Shown here piece after piece: positions 25,061 to 33,800 of a stretch of 64,000 nucleotides of DNA. The position numbers and the translations under genes are program-made. The first letter of the stretch is position 1. Each line of letters begins with the position of its first letter. Origin of the DNA: Toxotes chatareus (taxonomy: Eukaryota > Chordata > Actinopteri > Toxotidae); NCBI GenBank assembly GCA_016801885.1, contig CM028894.1:7943241-8007240 (forward strand), given 5' to 3'. The notes under the pieces were generated by a model. It did no database searches. It was not told where the DNA came from and saw only the letters and a program-made list of their open reading frames with translations.

Positions 25061-26108
25061 CTTGTAGGTGTATGTGGGGTGGAGCCAGTGAAGGTGCTGC
25101 TTGTGAGATAGAGCGACATCCTGTGGGAGCGAGGGACATACCGTGGCAGTTGTCAGAGCTCTTTGTGGTAAATGAATTAAAAATATAAAAATAAAAAATC
25201 AAGGTTCATGTCAAAGGTGGTTTGTGTGCTGGTGCTTCCTGTTTTTCTCTTGCAGGATGGCAGAACTGGAGGGCCATGAGAGACCAGGTGAGACATTGCC
25301 TGTTGGTTAGCATTGTTTAGTGTTTCTACACATATGCATGCATTAATTTCTGTGTGTCTGAGTGTGTGAGCTTTGGCAGTGCAGGCTTGTCTTCAACTCA
25401 GTTTAGATGTGGCTTTGTTCTGTATCCAGGTACATTGGAGTTTGGGTCTGGCTGAGTATTGTCAGGGCTTAGTTATGGATGGATTCAGTGCAAGTGAAAA
25501 GCATTGGGGTCGGTGTAGGTTTACACTGTTTGTGGTTGTCAGTGCTGTCTGTAGGTGGAAGCATATATGCGGTTGTGATCCGGACACAACTGTGTATATG
25601 TGGAAGCCTATGGGCAGATAGTGTTGGCAGTGCAGGCTGAAGTGTGTAGCTGAGTGTTGTCAGGCTTAGTTGTGGTTATTTGTCAATGTAGGTTTAGTGT
25701 GTGTGTGGCTGTGATTAGCAGGTTGATGAAGATTGGCATGAAGGTCACGGAGGAGGTCAAAGTGGAGCTCAGGTAGGCCTCCTGCTGCATGTGGAGGTTT
25801 TGCAAAATGTTTGAAAATACAATATTAGACTTTCTTTCTTCCTGTGGCTCATGTTTAGTTTTTTTGTGCCTTGTGCAGGATGGAGCAGCTGATCGAGAGG
25901 ACTGTGAGAGACAAGGTAAGAGCAAGCATGTTGGTCAATGTTCAGTCTTTTGGGGTTTTTTTTTTTTTTGTTTGTTTTTTTTTTGTTTTTGTTTTACATT
26001 TAAGGGTTCATTTGTGTCTCCCTGTCTCCATTTCTGTGTTCAATTCAGGAAGTGTCGGATCAGAGGCAGTTGGTGTGTGTCCTGGGCCGTGAAGAGGAAG
26101 AATTGTAA
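22965..26108 (+). CDS. Unrecognised small protein, spliced from short exons
   Basis: I do not recognise this gene. A probable non-coding exon ends at 22762 (CTG before GTAAGT). The second exon (22857-22984) carries AAAAATGG with ATG at 22965. In-frame exons follow at 23617-23649, 25722-25772, 25879-25915 and 26049-26108 (TAA at 26106), each with consensus AG and GT and matching phases. The joined frame is 66 codons: it begins MADVEARKDELLQRIIRG, continues with a helical, charged middle (MEQLIERTVRDK) and ends QLVCVLGREEEEL. No signal peptide or membrane segment is visible; a small amphipathic or coiled-coil helix is likely. A poly(A) signal AATAAA lies at 26151. Between these exons are several decayed copies of the middle exons. 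The alternative is a non-coding host transcript with chance open frames; the agreeing phases argue against this but do not exclude it. Confidence 0.45.
23379..23432 (+). other. Conserved intronic hairpin, copy 1 of 4
   Basis: The stem pairs CATATATGCAGTTGTG with CACAACTGTGTATATG (16 pairs, two of them G-U) around the loop ATCCGGA. Both flanks carry TGGAAGC. It lies in the intron after the ATG exon of the downstream gene. It could be a small structured RNA or a protein-binding palindrome; the stem is short for a microRNA precursor, and I recognise no known miRNA or snoRNA. Confidence 0.5.
23720..24033 (+). pseudogene. Decayed duplicated exons (first set)
   Basis: 23720-23782 is a 63-nt cassette homologous to 24125-24187, but in the host frame its second codon is TAG where the sister copy has TGG. 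23888 onward is a copy of the GATGGAGGAGCTG exon; its donor has become GA (ATGAG before GATGC), so normal splicing looks lost. A third, partial copy at 23990-24033 (containing ATGGAGCTGATCAAGAGG) has an acceptor-like CCCCAGCAG and a GT donor. Together these look like relics of exon duplication within the gene. Confidence 0.4.
24125..24309 (+). pseudogene. Duplicated cassette exons (second set), partly open
   Basis: 24125-24187 (63 nt, AG before and GT after) is open in the host phase and reads WLHLAEWGASLDEAVANVEH before the shared AG splice. The next exon copy at 24273-24309 is the usual 37 nt with good splice sites, but reads into TGA after ELIQRTL. If used, this pair would give a shorter protein ending there. 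Confidence 0.4.
24530..24584 (+). other. Conserved intronic hairpin, copy 2 of 4
   Basis: Same loop (ATCCGGA) and inner stem as copy 1. The outer stem differs on both arms: CAC plus a bulged A before ATATG on the left, and TATAT then GTG on the right. A stem of about 16 pairs is therefore rebuilt by changes on both sides. Confidence 0.5.
24779..24974 (+). pseudogene. Decayed duplicated exons (third set)
   Basis: The cassette copy ending at 24838 (GAAGCTCAG before GTAAGG) has lost its AG acceptor. The following exon copy (about 24935-24974, GGAGGAGCTGAGTGAGAGG) carries in-frame changes and ends before GTGAGC. It looks non-functional. Confidence 0.35.
25034..25060. repeat. (TG)n microsatellite
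   Basis: About 13 TG units inside an intron of the downstream gene. Confidence 0.9.
25256..25287 (+). pseudogene. Decayed duplicated exon
   Basis: A copy of the GATGGAGGAGCTG-type exon with a good acceptor (CTTGCAG) and donor (GTGAGA), but only 32 nt against 37. Including it would shift the frame. Confidence 0.35.
25555..25608 (+). other. Conserved intronic hairpin, copy 3 of 4
   Basis: Same as copy 1 except one A-to-G change in the left arm (GCGGTTGTG), which turns an A-U pair into G-U and so keeps the stem. It lies about 110 bp before the 51-nt exon at 25722. Confidence 0.5.
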
Positions 26109-26150
26109 AGAGCTTTGTCTCCTGTTGGGGTTGTGGAGGGTGTGTTTGCA

Positions 26151-26156
26151 AATAAA
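26151..26156 (+). terminator. Poly(A) signal of the small-protein gene, first terminal exon
   Basis: AATAAA 43 nt past the TAA stop, followed by a T/GT-rich stretch (TTCTGTTTGTCTGTG). A near-identical signal follows the duplicated terminal exon at 27879. Confidence 0.65.
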
Positions 26157-26161
26157 AGCTT

Positions 26162-26760
26162 GATTTGTACCCAATGGCACTTTTCTGTTTGTCTGTGCTT
26201 ATTTTGTGATGTACAAACTGATTTCAAGGCTGCATGGAGTTTGGAGAATGTGTCATGTTTAAACTTAGTGACTGGCTCCACACTTTAACATTTCAACCTT
26301 AGGTTTAGGACTTTTAGTTAATTCTTTGTTTAAATGGCAAGAGTCATCTGTGAGGACTGTCAGAGTGTAAATGTAGTTGTAATATTTGGAGTTGTAGGTA
26401 ACAGAAAATTTTTAGACAACTAGTTAATATGCAGATGAAACGGTGCAGGCTGTGCTGTGTGGATGCCAGATTCTCAGGCTTTAAACTGTGAGATGTACCA
26501 CTTAGACTTGACAGTTTTACAAACTCTTGGTTTAAACAGACCAAACATATGTTATTGAGCTGAATGCTTTGGCTGTTGACCTGTGGTGTCTGGGTGTAAG
26601 TTTAAACTGAGCTGTTGGATGCAATAGTAAGATTTATGGGCAACCGTTATCTGTACCACTTTGACTTTAGACATGAATTAAATAAGATGTGTGTATAATA
26701 GTTGGCTTTATATGTCTGACTTGTTTGGTATGACCACATGTAAGAGGCTGAGTTTAAACC
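26162..26760. other. Spacer between the two terminal exon sets
   Basis: Non-coding. It includes a segment (about 26440-26560, GCTGTGTGGATGCCAGATTC and onwards) repeated at about 27963-28050, so it also belongs to the duplicated block. Nothing else was recognised. Confidence 0.5.
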
Positions 26761-26794
26761 GAGATGTGATCGTGACAAATGTTCAATGTTTTTA

Positions 26795-26980
26795 TGTGGC
26801 TGAGAGGGGCTCTGGCTTGGATGAGGCCATATCCAGGGTGGAGCTCAGGTACGCCCCCTGCTGTATGTGGAAGTGTAGCAGAATGTTTAAAATAGGTTTG
26901 ACTGTTTGTACCTGTCTCTGATGTAGAGTGTGTTTGTCCTGTGCAGGATGGAGGAGCTGATCCAAAGGACCACGAGAAAC
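26795..26980 (+). pseudogene. Duplicated exon pair before the second terminal set
   Basis: The cassette-like sequence ending at 26848 (GTGGAGCTCAG before GTACGC) lacks a clear acceptor. The next copy, 26947-26980, has a good acceptor (TGTGCAG), GT donor and an open frame reading MEELIQRTTRN. It could be a usable exon in a transcript that runs into the second copy. Confidence 0.4.
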
Positions 26981-27233
26981 GTGAGAGCAAGTATGTTTGT
27001 CAGTGTTTCTACTCATATGCATGCATTCATTTCTGTGTGTGTGAGCGTGCAAGCGTTGGAAGTGCAGGCTTGTCTTCAACTCAGTTTAGATGTGGCTTTG
27101 TTCTGTATCCAGGTGCATTGGAGTTTGGTTCTGGCTGAGTATTGTCAGGGTTTAGTTGTGGATGGATTCAGTGTGTGTGTAAAGCATTGGGGTCGGTTTA
27201 GGGTGTTTGTGGTTGTGTCAGTGTCGTCTGTAG

Positions 27234-27286
27234 GTGGAAGCATATATGCAGTTGTGATCCGGACACAATTGTGTATATGTGGAAGC
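27234..27286 (+). other. Conserved intronic hairpin, copy 4 of 4
   Basis: Same as copy 1 except one C-to-T change in the right arm (CACAATTGTG), which turns a G-C pair into G-U, again keeping the stem. Confidence 0.5.
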
Positions 27287-27503
27287 TTATGGACAGATAG
27301 TGTTGGAAGTGCAGGCTGAAGTGTGTAGTTGAGTGTTGTCAGGCTTAGTTGTGGTTATTTGTCAGTGTAGGTTTAGTGTGTGTGTTAGATGTAGTTGGCT
27401 CTTGATGTAGAGACTGTCAATAGTTATGTATTGTTGGAGCTGTGTGGCTAGGACGGTGTTTAGGTGCTGCACTTGGGCCTGTAGATGTGCGTCTGTTTAG
27501 CAG

Positions 27504-27836
27504 GTTGATGAAGATTGACTGTGACCTCCTTTATGCCAAAGTGGAGCTCAGGTAGGCCTCCTGACTGGAGGTTTTGCAAAATGTTTGAAAATACAAGGTT
27601 AGACTTTCTTTCTTCCTGTGGCTCATGTTTAGTTTCTTTGTGCATTGTGCAGGATGGAGCAGCTGATCGAGAGGACTGTGAGAGACAAGGTAAGAGCAAG
27701 CATGTTGGTTGTTTTTTTGTTTTACATTTCAGGGTTCATTTGTGTCTCACTGTCTCCATTTCTGTGTTCAATTCAGGAAGCGACTGATCAGAGCCAGTTG
27801 GTGTGTGTCCTGGGCCATGAAGAGGAAGAATTGTAA
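27504..27836 (+). CDS. Duplicated 3' coding exons of the small-protein gene
   Basis: Exons 27504-27551 (48 nt), 27653-27689 (37 nt) and 27777-27836 (TAA at 27834) keep the same phases and splice consensus as 25722-26108. The 37-nt exon is identical in both sets. The terminal exon reads EATDQSQLVCVLGHEEEEL, with five base changes from its sister in the coding part, all changing amino acids. The middle exon is one codon shorter and differs in its centre. There is no own start or promoter, so it is either an alternative 3' end of the upstream transcript or a partial copy. AATAAA follows at 27879-27884. Confidence 0.4.
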
Positions 27837-28339
27837 AGAGCTTTGTCTCTTGTTGGAGTTGTGGAGGGTGTGTTTGCAAATAAAAGCTTGATTTGTACCC
27901 AATGGCAGTTGTCTCTCTGTTGTCTGTGCTTATTTTGTGATGTACAAACTGATTTTGTAGACTGTGCTGTGTGGATGCCAGATTCTCAGGCTTTTAAAAA
28001 CTGTTCTTTTTTTGTTTAAACAGACCAAACCTATGTTAGAGAGCTGAATGCTTTGGCTGTTGGTGTCTGGGTGCCATAGTGTAAGAGTTTAAACTGTGAA
28101 GTGTTGGATGCAATAGTAATACTTACGGGTAACCGTTGACATGGATATGTTTGACATGTTTGGAAAGACCACATGTATGTTAGAGTTTGACATTGACTTT
28201 TTTTAGACTGTGGTGTGTGAATGCCAGACTGAGTTTCAACTGTGAGGTAATAGAATGACAAATTAGATATGTAACCTGTATGTTAGTAGCAGTTGAGTTA
28301 TATTTAAAGTCAAAATCTGTTGGAGTTTTGATGGGGACT

Positions 28340-28480
28340 TAAGTGTGACCTTTTGTTGTACACAGGGGAGGAGATAAGTGGAGAGCCAGGAGAGACGTGA
28401 TGATGAAGGTATGCAGCAGTGAGGCCTGCTGCTTGATAGTCAAAGTGTGATGATCTTTGTTGTTGCAATAAAGTGGATTT
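28340..28480 (+). other. Possible last exon relic with poly(A) signal
   Basis: GTACACAG is followed by GGGAGGAGATAAGTGGAGAG, which resembles a decayed copy of the GGAGGAGCTGAGTGAGAGG exon. A short stem (GCAGCAG/CTGCTGC at about 28415-28434) and an AATAAA at 28467-28472 follow. It may be the far 3' end of the duplicated locus. Confidence 0.3.
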
Positions 28481-29100
28481 GTGTTTGTATTGTCCTTTTT
28501 GTCTTGACAGCTTGACATGTATCAGGGGGAAGAAAAAAAAGGAAAATAGAAAAAAGATGAGCTGCCATACAGGTCTACATGTACAAAGTGTGTCACACTT
28601 TACAACTGAAACTCTTACACTATGGCGTCTGGACACCACACTCAAAGTGTCACTCTCCATAACACTTGTTTGGTCTTGTGTGGCACTGCGTTGTTCGATG
28701 TACACAGCTGCACATCAACAGTGTAGTGGACTTTCATTGACGGAAACGTACCCCCGTTTAAATGAGTCATATGGTCTTTTGAATTGATTCATCTTGTAGC
28801 AGAGCGCTTGTGCTTTAAACACTCTGCCAAACTCACAGATGCAGGGAAGCGCCTACCCGGGCTCCACTTTGACCATGACCATGACTCAGTCCTACCGGCC
28901 GGTTATCAATGAACTATTTTCATTTTCTATTTACAAGCAATGTAGACGTGTAGGAACTTATGCAGGGACAATAGAGAAGAAATAAAATCAGGTTATGTGG
29001 GGCTTTCTCTGCGAATGGAATTGCTGCGTTTCTGCTAAAGACTGAAAATGCAGCATTTAAAATTACAAAAAAATTGAATAATTACCAACATTCATTCTTT
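28480..29100. other. Non-coding spacer before the transposon and satellite
   Basis: No gene is supported. A small perfect inverted repeat (AAAGTGTG, one-base spacer, CACACTTT) sits at 28585-28601. Otherwise nothing was recognised. Confidence 0.5.
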
Positions 29101-29117
29101 AGTATGGCCTCAAAATA
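29101..29117 (+). repeat. First, truncated satellite monomer left of the transposon
   Basis: AGTATGGCCTCAAAATA matches the satellite monomer segment AGTATGGCGTCAAAAT at 15 of 16 positions and is cut by the transposon at its TA. The satellite-like sequence resumes directly to the right of the transposon. Confidence 0.6.
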
Positions 29118-29394
29118 CAGTGGGTACAGAAAGTATTCAGACCACCTTAAAATTTTCACTCTTTGTTATATTGCAGCCATTTGCTAAAATCATTTGGTTT
29201 TTTTTCCTCAATGTACACACAGCACCCCATATTGACAGAGAAGAATGAAATTGTTGAAATTTTTGCAGATTTATTAAAAAAGAAAAACTGAAATATCACA
29301 CGGCCATAAGTTTTCAGACCCTTTGCTGTGACCCTCATATATTTAACTCAGGTGCTGTCCATTTCTTTTGGTCATCCTTGACATGATTCTACAC

Positions 29395-29598
29395 CAGGGG
29401 TGGGCAAGCTGTTCCCCAAAGGGCCGGTGTGGCTGCAGGTTTTTGTTCCAACCAATGAAGAGCACACAGTTTGACCAATCAACTGTCTGAAGACTGAGAT
29501 CAGTTGATTAAATGAGTCAAGTCTGGTGTGCTGCTGCTTGGTTGGATCAAAAACCTGCAGCCACACGGGCCCTTTGTGGAACAGTTTGCCCACCCCTG
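29395..29598. mobile_element. hAT-type MITE nested in the Tc1-like element
   Basis: The element is 204 bp and almost wholly palindromic. The arms of about 73-75 bp begin CAGGGGTGGGCAA and end TTGCCCACCCCTG. It is flanked by a perfect 8-bp target duplication, TTCTACAC at 29387-29394 and again at 29599-29606. An 8-bp duplication with CAGGGG-type ends is the hAT signature. There is no coding capacity. Confidence 0.92.
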
Positions 29599-29721
29599 TT
29601 CTACACCTTCATTGGAGTCCAGCTGTGTTTGATTATACTGATTGGACTTGATTAGGAAGGCCACACACCTGTCTATATAAGACCTTACAGCTCACAGTTC
29701 ATGTCAGAGCAAATGAGAATC

Positions 29722-30692
29722 ATGAGGTCAAAGGAACTGCTTGAAGAGCTCAGAGACAGAATTGTGGCAAGGCACAGATCTGGCCAAGATTACAAAAATT
29801 TTTTGCTGCACTTAAGGTTCCTAAGAGCACCATAATCCTTAAATGGCTGTCCAGCCAAACTGAGCAAAAGGGGGAGAAGAGCCTTGGTGAGAGAGGTATA
29901 GAAGAACCCAAAGATCACTGTGGCTGAGCCCCAGAGATGCAGTCGGGAGATGGCAGAAAGTTCTGGAAAGTCAACCATCACTGCAGCTCTCCACCAGTCG
30001 GGGCCTGCATGGAGTTTGCTAAAAAACACCTGAAGGACTCCAAGATGGTGAGAAATAAGATTCTCTGGTCTGATGAGACCAAGATAGAACTTTTTGGCCT
30101 TAATTCTAAGCGGCATGTGTGGAGAAAACCAGGCACTGCTCATCACCTGTCCAATACAGTCCCAAAAGTGAAGCATGGTGGTGGCAGCATCATGCTGTGG
30201 GGGTGTTTTTCAGCTGCAGGGACAGGACGACTGGTTACAATCAAAGGAAAGATGAATGCGGCCAAGTACAGGGATATCCTGGACAAAAACCTTCTCCAGA
30301 GCGCTCAGAACCTCAGACTGGGCCGAAGGTTCACCTTCCAACAAGACAATGACCCTAAGCACACAGCTAAAATAACGAAGGAGTGGCTTCAGGACAACTC
30401 TGTGACTGTTCTTGAATGGCCAAGCCAGAGCATTGACTTAAACCCAATTGAGCATCTCTGGAGAGACCTGAAAATGGCTGTCCACCAATGTTCACCATCC
30501 AACCTGAAAGAACTGGAGAGGATCTGCAAGGAGGAATGGCAGAGGATCCCCAAATCCAGGTGTGAAACATGTTGCATCATTCCCAAAAAGACTCATAGCT
30601 GTATTAGCTCAAAAGGGTGCTTCTATAAAATACTGAGCAAAAGGTCTGAAAACTTATGGCCGTGTGATATTTCAGTTTTTCTTTTTAAATAA
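29722..30692 (+). pseudogene. Tc1-like transposase pseudogene
   Basis: DDE transposase of the Tc1/mariner family, which cuts the element out and inserts it at TA. An N-terminal remnant starts at the ATG at 29722 (MRSKELLEELRDR), but the DNA-binding domain is broken by frameshifts and an apparent internal deletion before about 29990. From about 30008 to 30560 one frame holds the catalytic domain, with the three acidic motifs WSDETKIELFG, QQDNDPKHTA and DLNPIEHLW. A further frameshift between about 30560 and 30590 sends the C-terminus into the terminal repeat, and the open frame stops at 30690-30692. The motif preceding DLNP has Ile where the family has Pro. Not functional. Confidence 0.9.
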
Positions 30693-30853
30693 ATCTGCAA
30701 AAATTTCAACAATTTCATGTTTCTCTATCAATATGGGGTGCTGTGTGTACATTAATGAGGAAAAAAAAAATTTAAATGATTATAGCAAATGGCTGTAATA
30801 TAACAAAGAGTGAAAAATATAAGGGGGTCTGAATACTTTCCATACCCATTTTA

Positions 30854-33800
30854 CACCAAAAAAAACATCTTAGTATATTAAGGCTTCAAAATAGGCCAAA
30901 AAAAGTCATATTTTAGTACGGTGTAAAAGTAGGGCAAGAAAAGTCAAATTTTTTTTTGGCCTCGAAATATCATAAAAAACGCCATAGTATACTATGTCGT
31001 CAAAATCAGCTAAAAAAAGTCAAAAATTTTTTTGGCCTCAAAATGTCATAAAATGCGTGATAGTATAGTATGTCGTCAAAATCGGCGAAAAAAAGTTAAA
31101 ATTTTTTTTGGCCTCAAAATGTCATAAAATACGTCATAGTATGCCGTCAAAATCGGCCAAAAAAAGTCAAAAAATGTTTTGGCCTCAAAATGTCATAAAA
31201 AACGTCATAGTATAGTATGGCGTTTTTTTCGGACAAAAATAGTCAAAAAATTTTTTTGCCTCAAAATGTCATAAAAAACGTCATAGTATAGTATGGCGTC
31301 AAAATCGGCCAAAAAAACTCAAAATTTTTTTCAACCCCAAAATGTCATAAAAAACGTCATAGTATAGTATGCCGTTTTTTCCGGCCAAAAAAAGTCAAAA
31401 AATTTTTCCACCTCAAAATGTCATAAAAAAACGTCATAGTATAGTAAGGCGTCAAAATCGGCCAAAAAAAGTCAAAATTTTTTTCCACCTCGAAATGTCA
31501 TAAAAAAACGTCATAGTATAGTAAGGCATCAAAATCGGCCAAAAAAAGTCAAAATTTTTTTCCACCTCAAAATTTCATAAAAAACGTCATAGTATAGTAT
31601 GGCGTTTTTTTCGGCCAAAAACAGTCAAAAAATTTTTCCACCTCAAAATGTCATAAAAAACGTCATAGTATAGTATGGCGTTTTTTTCGGACAAAAAAAG
31701 TCAAAAAATTTTTCCACCTCAAAATGTCATAAAAAACGTCATAGTATAGTATGGCGTCAAAATCGGCCAAAAAAGGTCAAAAATTTTTTCCACCTCAAAA
31801 TGTCATAAAAAACGTCATAGTATAGTAAGGCATCAAAATCGGCCAAAAAAAGTCAAAAATTTTTCCACCTCAAAATGTCATAAAAAACGTCATACTATAG
31901 TATGGCGTTTTTTTCGGCCAAAAAAAGTCAAAATTTTTTTCCACCTCAAAATTTCATAAAAAACGTCATAGAATAGTATGGCATTTTTTTCGGCCAAAAA
32001 AGTCAAAAAATTTTTCCACCTCAAAATGTCATAAAAAACGTCATAGTATAGTATGACGTTTTTTTTGGACAAAAAAAGTCAACATTTTTTTCCACCTCAA
32101 AATGTCATAAAAAACGTCATAGTATAATAAGGCATCAAAATCGGCCAAAAAAAGTCAAAATTTTTTTCCACCTCAAAATGTCATAAAAACGTCATACTAT
32201 AGTATGGCGTTTTTTCGCGACAAAAAGTCAAAATTTTTTCCACCTCAAAATTTCATAAAAACGTCATAGTATAGTATGGCGTTTTTTTCGACAAAAAGTC
32301 AAAAAAAATTTTCCACCTCAAAATGTCATAAAAACGTCATAGTATAGTATATGTTTTTTTTCGCCAAAAAGTCAAAAATTTTTTCCACCTCAAAATGTCA
32401 TAAAAAACGTCATAGTATAGTATGCCGTTTTTTTCGCAAAAAGTCAAAATTTTTTCCACCTCAAAATGTCATAAAAAAAGTCAAAATCAAAAATTTTTTT
32501 TCCAAAAGTCCTCGAAATGTCATAAAAACGTCATAGTATAGTATAGTATATGGCGATAAAAAAAGTCAAAATCCACCTCAAAAAAAAAGTCAAAATTTTT
32601 TCCACCTCAAAATGTCATCAAAATGTCATAAAAAATAGTATAGTATAGTAGGCGTCAAAATCGGCCAAAAAAAAGTCAAACATTTTTTTCCACCTCAAAA
32701 TGTCATAAAAAACGTCATAGTATAGTATGCCATTTTTTTTCGCAAAAAAAGTCAAAAATTTTTTCCACCTCAAAATGTCAAAAAAAAACGTCATAGTATA
32801 GTAGGCGTTTTTTCGCAAAAAAAGTTTTTTTTTTCCACCTCAAAATGTCATAAAAAACGTCATAGTATAGTAGTTTTTTTCGGACAAAAAGTCAAAAATT
32901 TTTTTTGGCCTCAAAATGTCATAAAAAACGTCATAGTATAGTATGTAGTTTTTTTCAGGCAAAAAAAGTCAAAATTTTTTGGCCTCAAAATGTCATAAAA
33001 AACGTCATAGTATAGTATGTCGTCAAAATCGGCCAAAAAAAGTCAAAAAATTTTTCCACCTCAAAATGTCATAAAAAACGTCATAGTATAGTATGGCGTC
33101 AAAATCGGCCAAAAAAGTCAAAAATTTTTCCACCTCAAAATGTCATAAAAAACGTCATAGTATAGTATGGCGTTTTTTTCGGACAAAAAAAGTCAAAATT
33201 TTTTTCCACCTCAAAATGTCATAAAAAACGTCATAGTATAGTATGGCGTTTTTTCGACAAAAAGTCAAAAATTTTTTCCACCTCAAATGTCATAAAAAAA
33301 TTTAGTTCCACCTCAAAATGTCAAAAAAAACGTCATAGTATAGTATGGCATCATTTTTTTCGCCAAAAAAAGTCAAAATTTTTTTCCACCTCAAAATGTC
33401 ATAAAAAACGTCATAGTATAGTAAGGCATTTTTCGCCAAAAAGTCAAAATTTTTTCCACCTCAAAATGTCATAAAAACGTCATAGTATAGTATGGCGTTT
33501 TTTTTCAAAAAAAGTCAAATTTTTTTCCACCTCAAAATGTCATAAAAAACGTCATAGTATAGTATGGCGCTTTTTTTCGACAAAAAGTCAAAATTTTTTC
33601 CACCTCAAAATGTCATAAAAAACGTCATAGTATAGTATGCGCGAAAAAGTTTTTTTCGGCTCAAAAAAGTCAAAATTTTTTCCACCTCAAAATGTCATCA
33701 AAAAAAAACGTCATAGTATAGTATGGCGCTTTTTTTCGGCCAAAAAGTCAAAAAATTTTTTCCACCTCAAAATGTCATAAAAAACGTCATAGTATAGTAA

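Larger units (their letters stand above)
25340..28100 (+). repeat. Tandem segmental duplication of about 1.7 kb within the gene
   Basis: The block at about 25370-26160 is repeated at about 27057-27890. Both contain, in order, a GTGCAGGCTTGTCTTCAACT segment, the hairpin, the GTTGATGAAGATTG exon, a 37-nt exon (identical in both) and a terminal exon with poly(A) signal. Exon offsets are 1782, 1774 and 1728 bp. More diverged copies of the same unit lie at 23190-23500 and 24440-24720. High similarity in introns as well as exons points to a recent unequal exchange for the last pair. Confidence 0.8.
29118..30851 (+). mobile_element. Tc1-like (Tc1/mariner) transposon, defective
   Basis: The element has long IR/DR-type inverted repeats: left 29118-29327 (starting CAGTGGGTACAGAAAGTATT), right 30636-30851. 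Within each, a related TATTCAGACC / TTTTCAGACC direct-repeat motif occurs at the outer and inner ends. It is flanked by the TA expected of Tc1 insertion (29116-29117 and 30852-30853). The last right-end bases have drifted (CCCATTT instead of the complement of the left end). It carries a broken transposase gene and a nested MITE, so it is an old, immobile copy. Confidence 0.9.

Noticed and set aside
28398..28450. C/D-box snoRNA (GTGATGATGA near the last exon relic)
   Set aside because: A C-box-like motif is present but no D box (CTGA) at a suitable distance with a terminal stem was found.
28585..28601. Short perfect palindrome AAAGTGTG/CACACTTT
   Set aside because: Eight-bp arms are expected by chance at this scale, and nothing nearby supports a function.
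30367..30586. Minus-strand open frames inside the transposon
   Set aside because: They are antisense shadows of the transposase catalytic domain.
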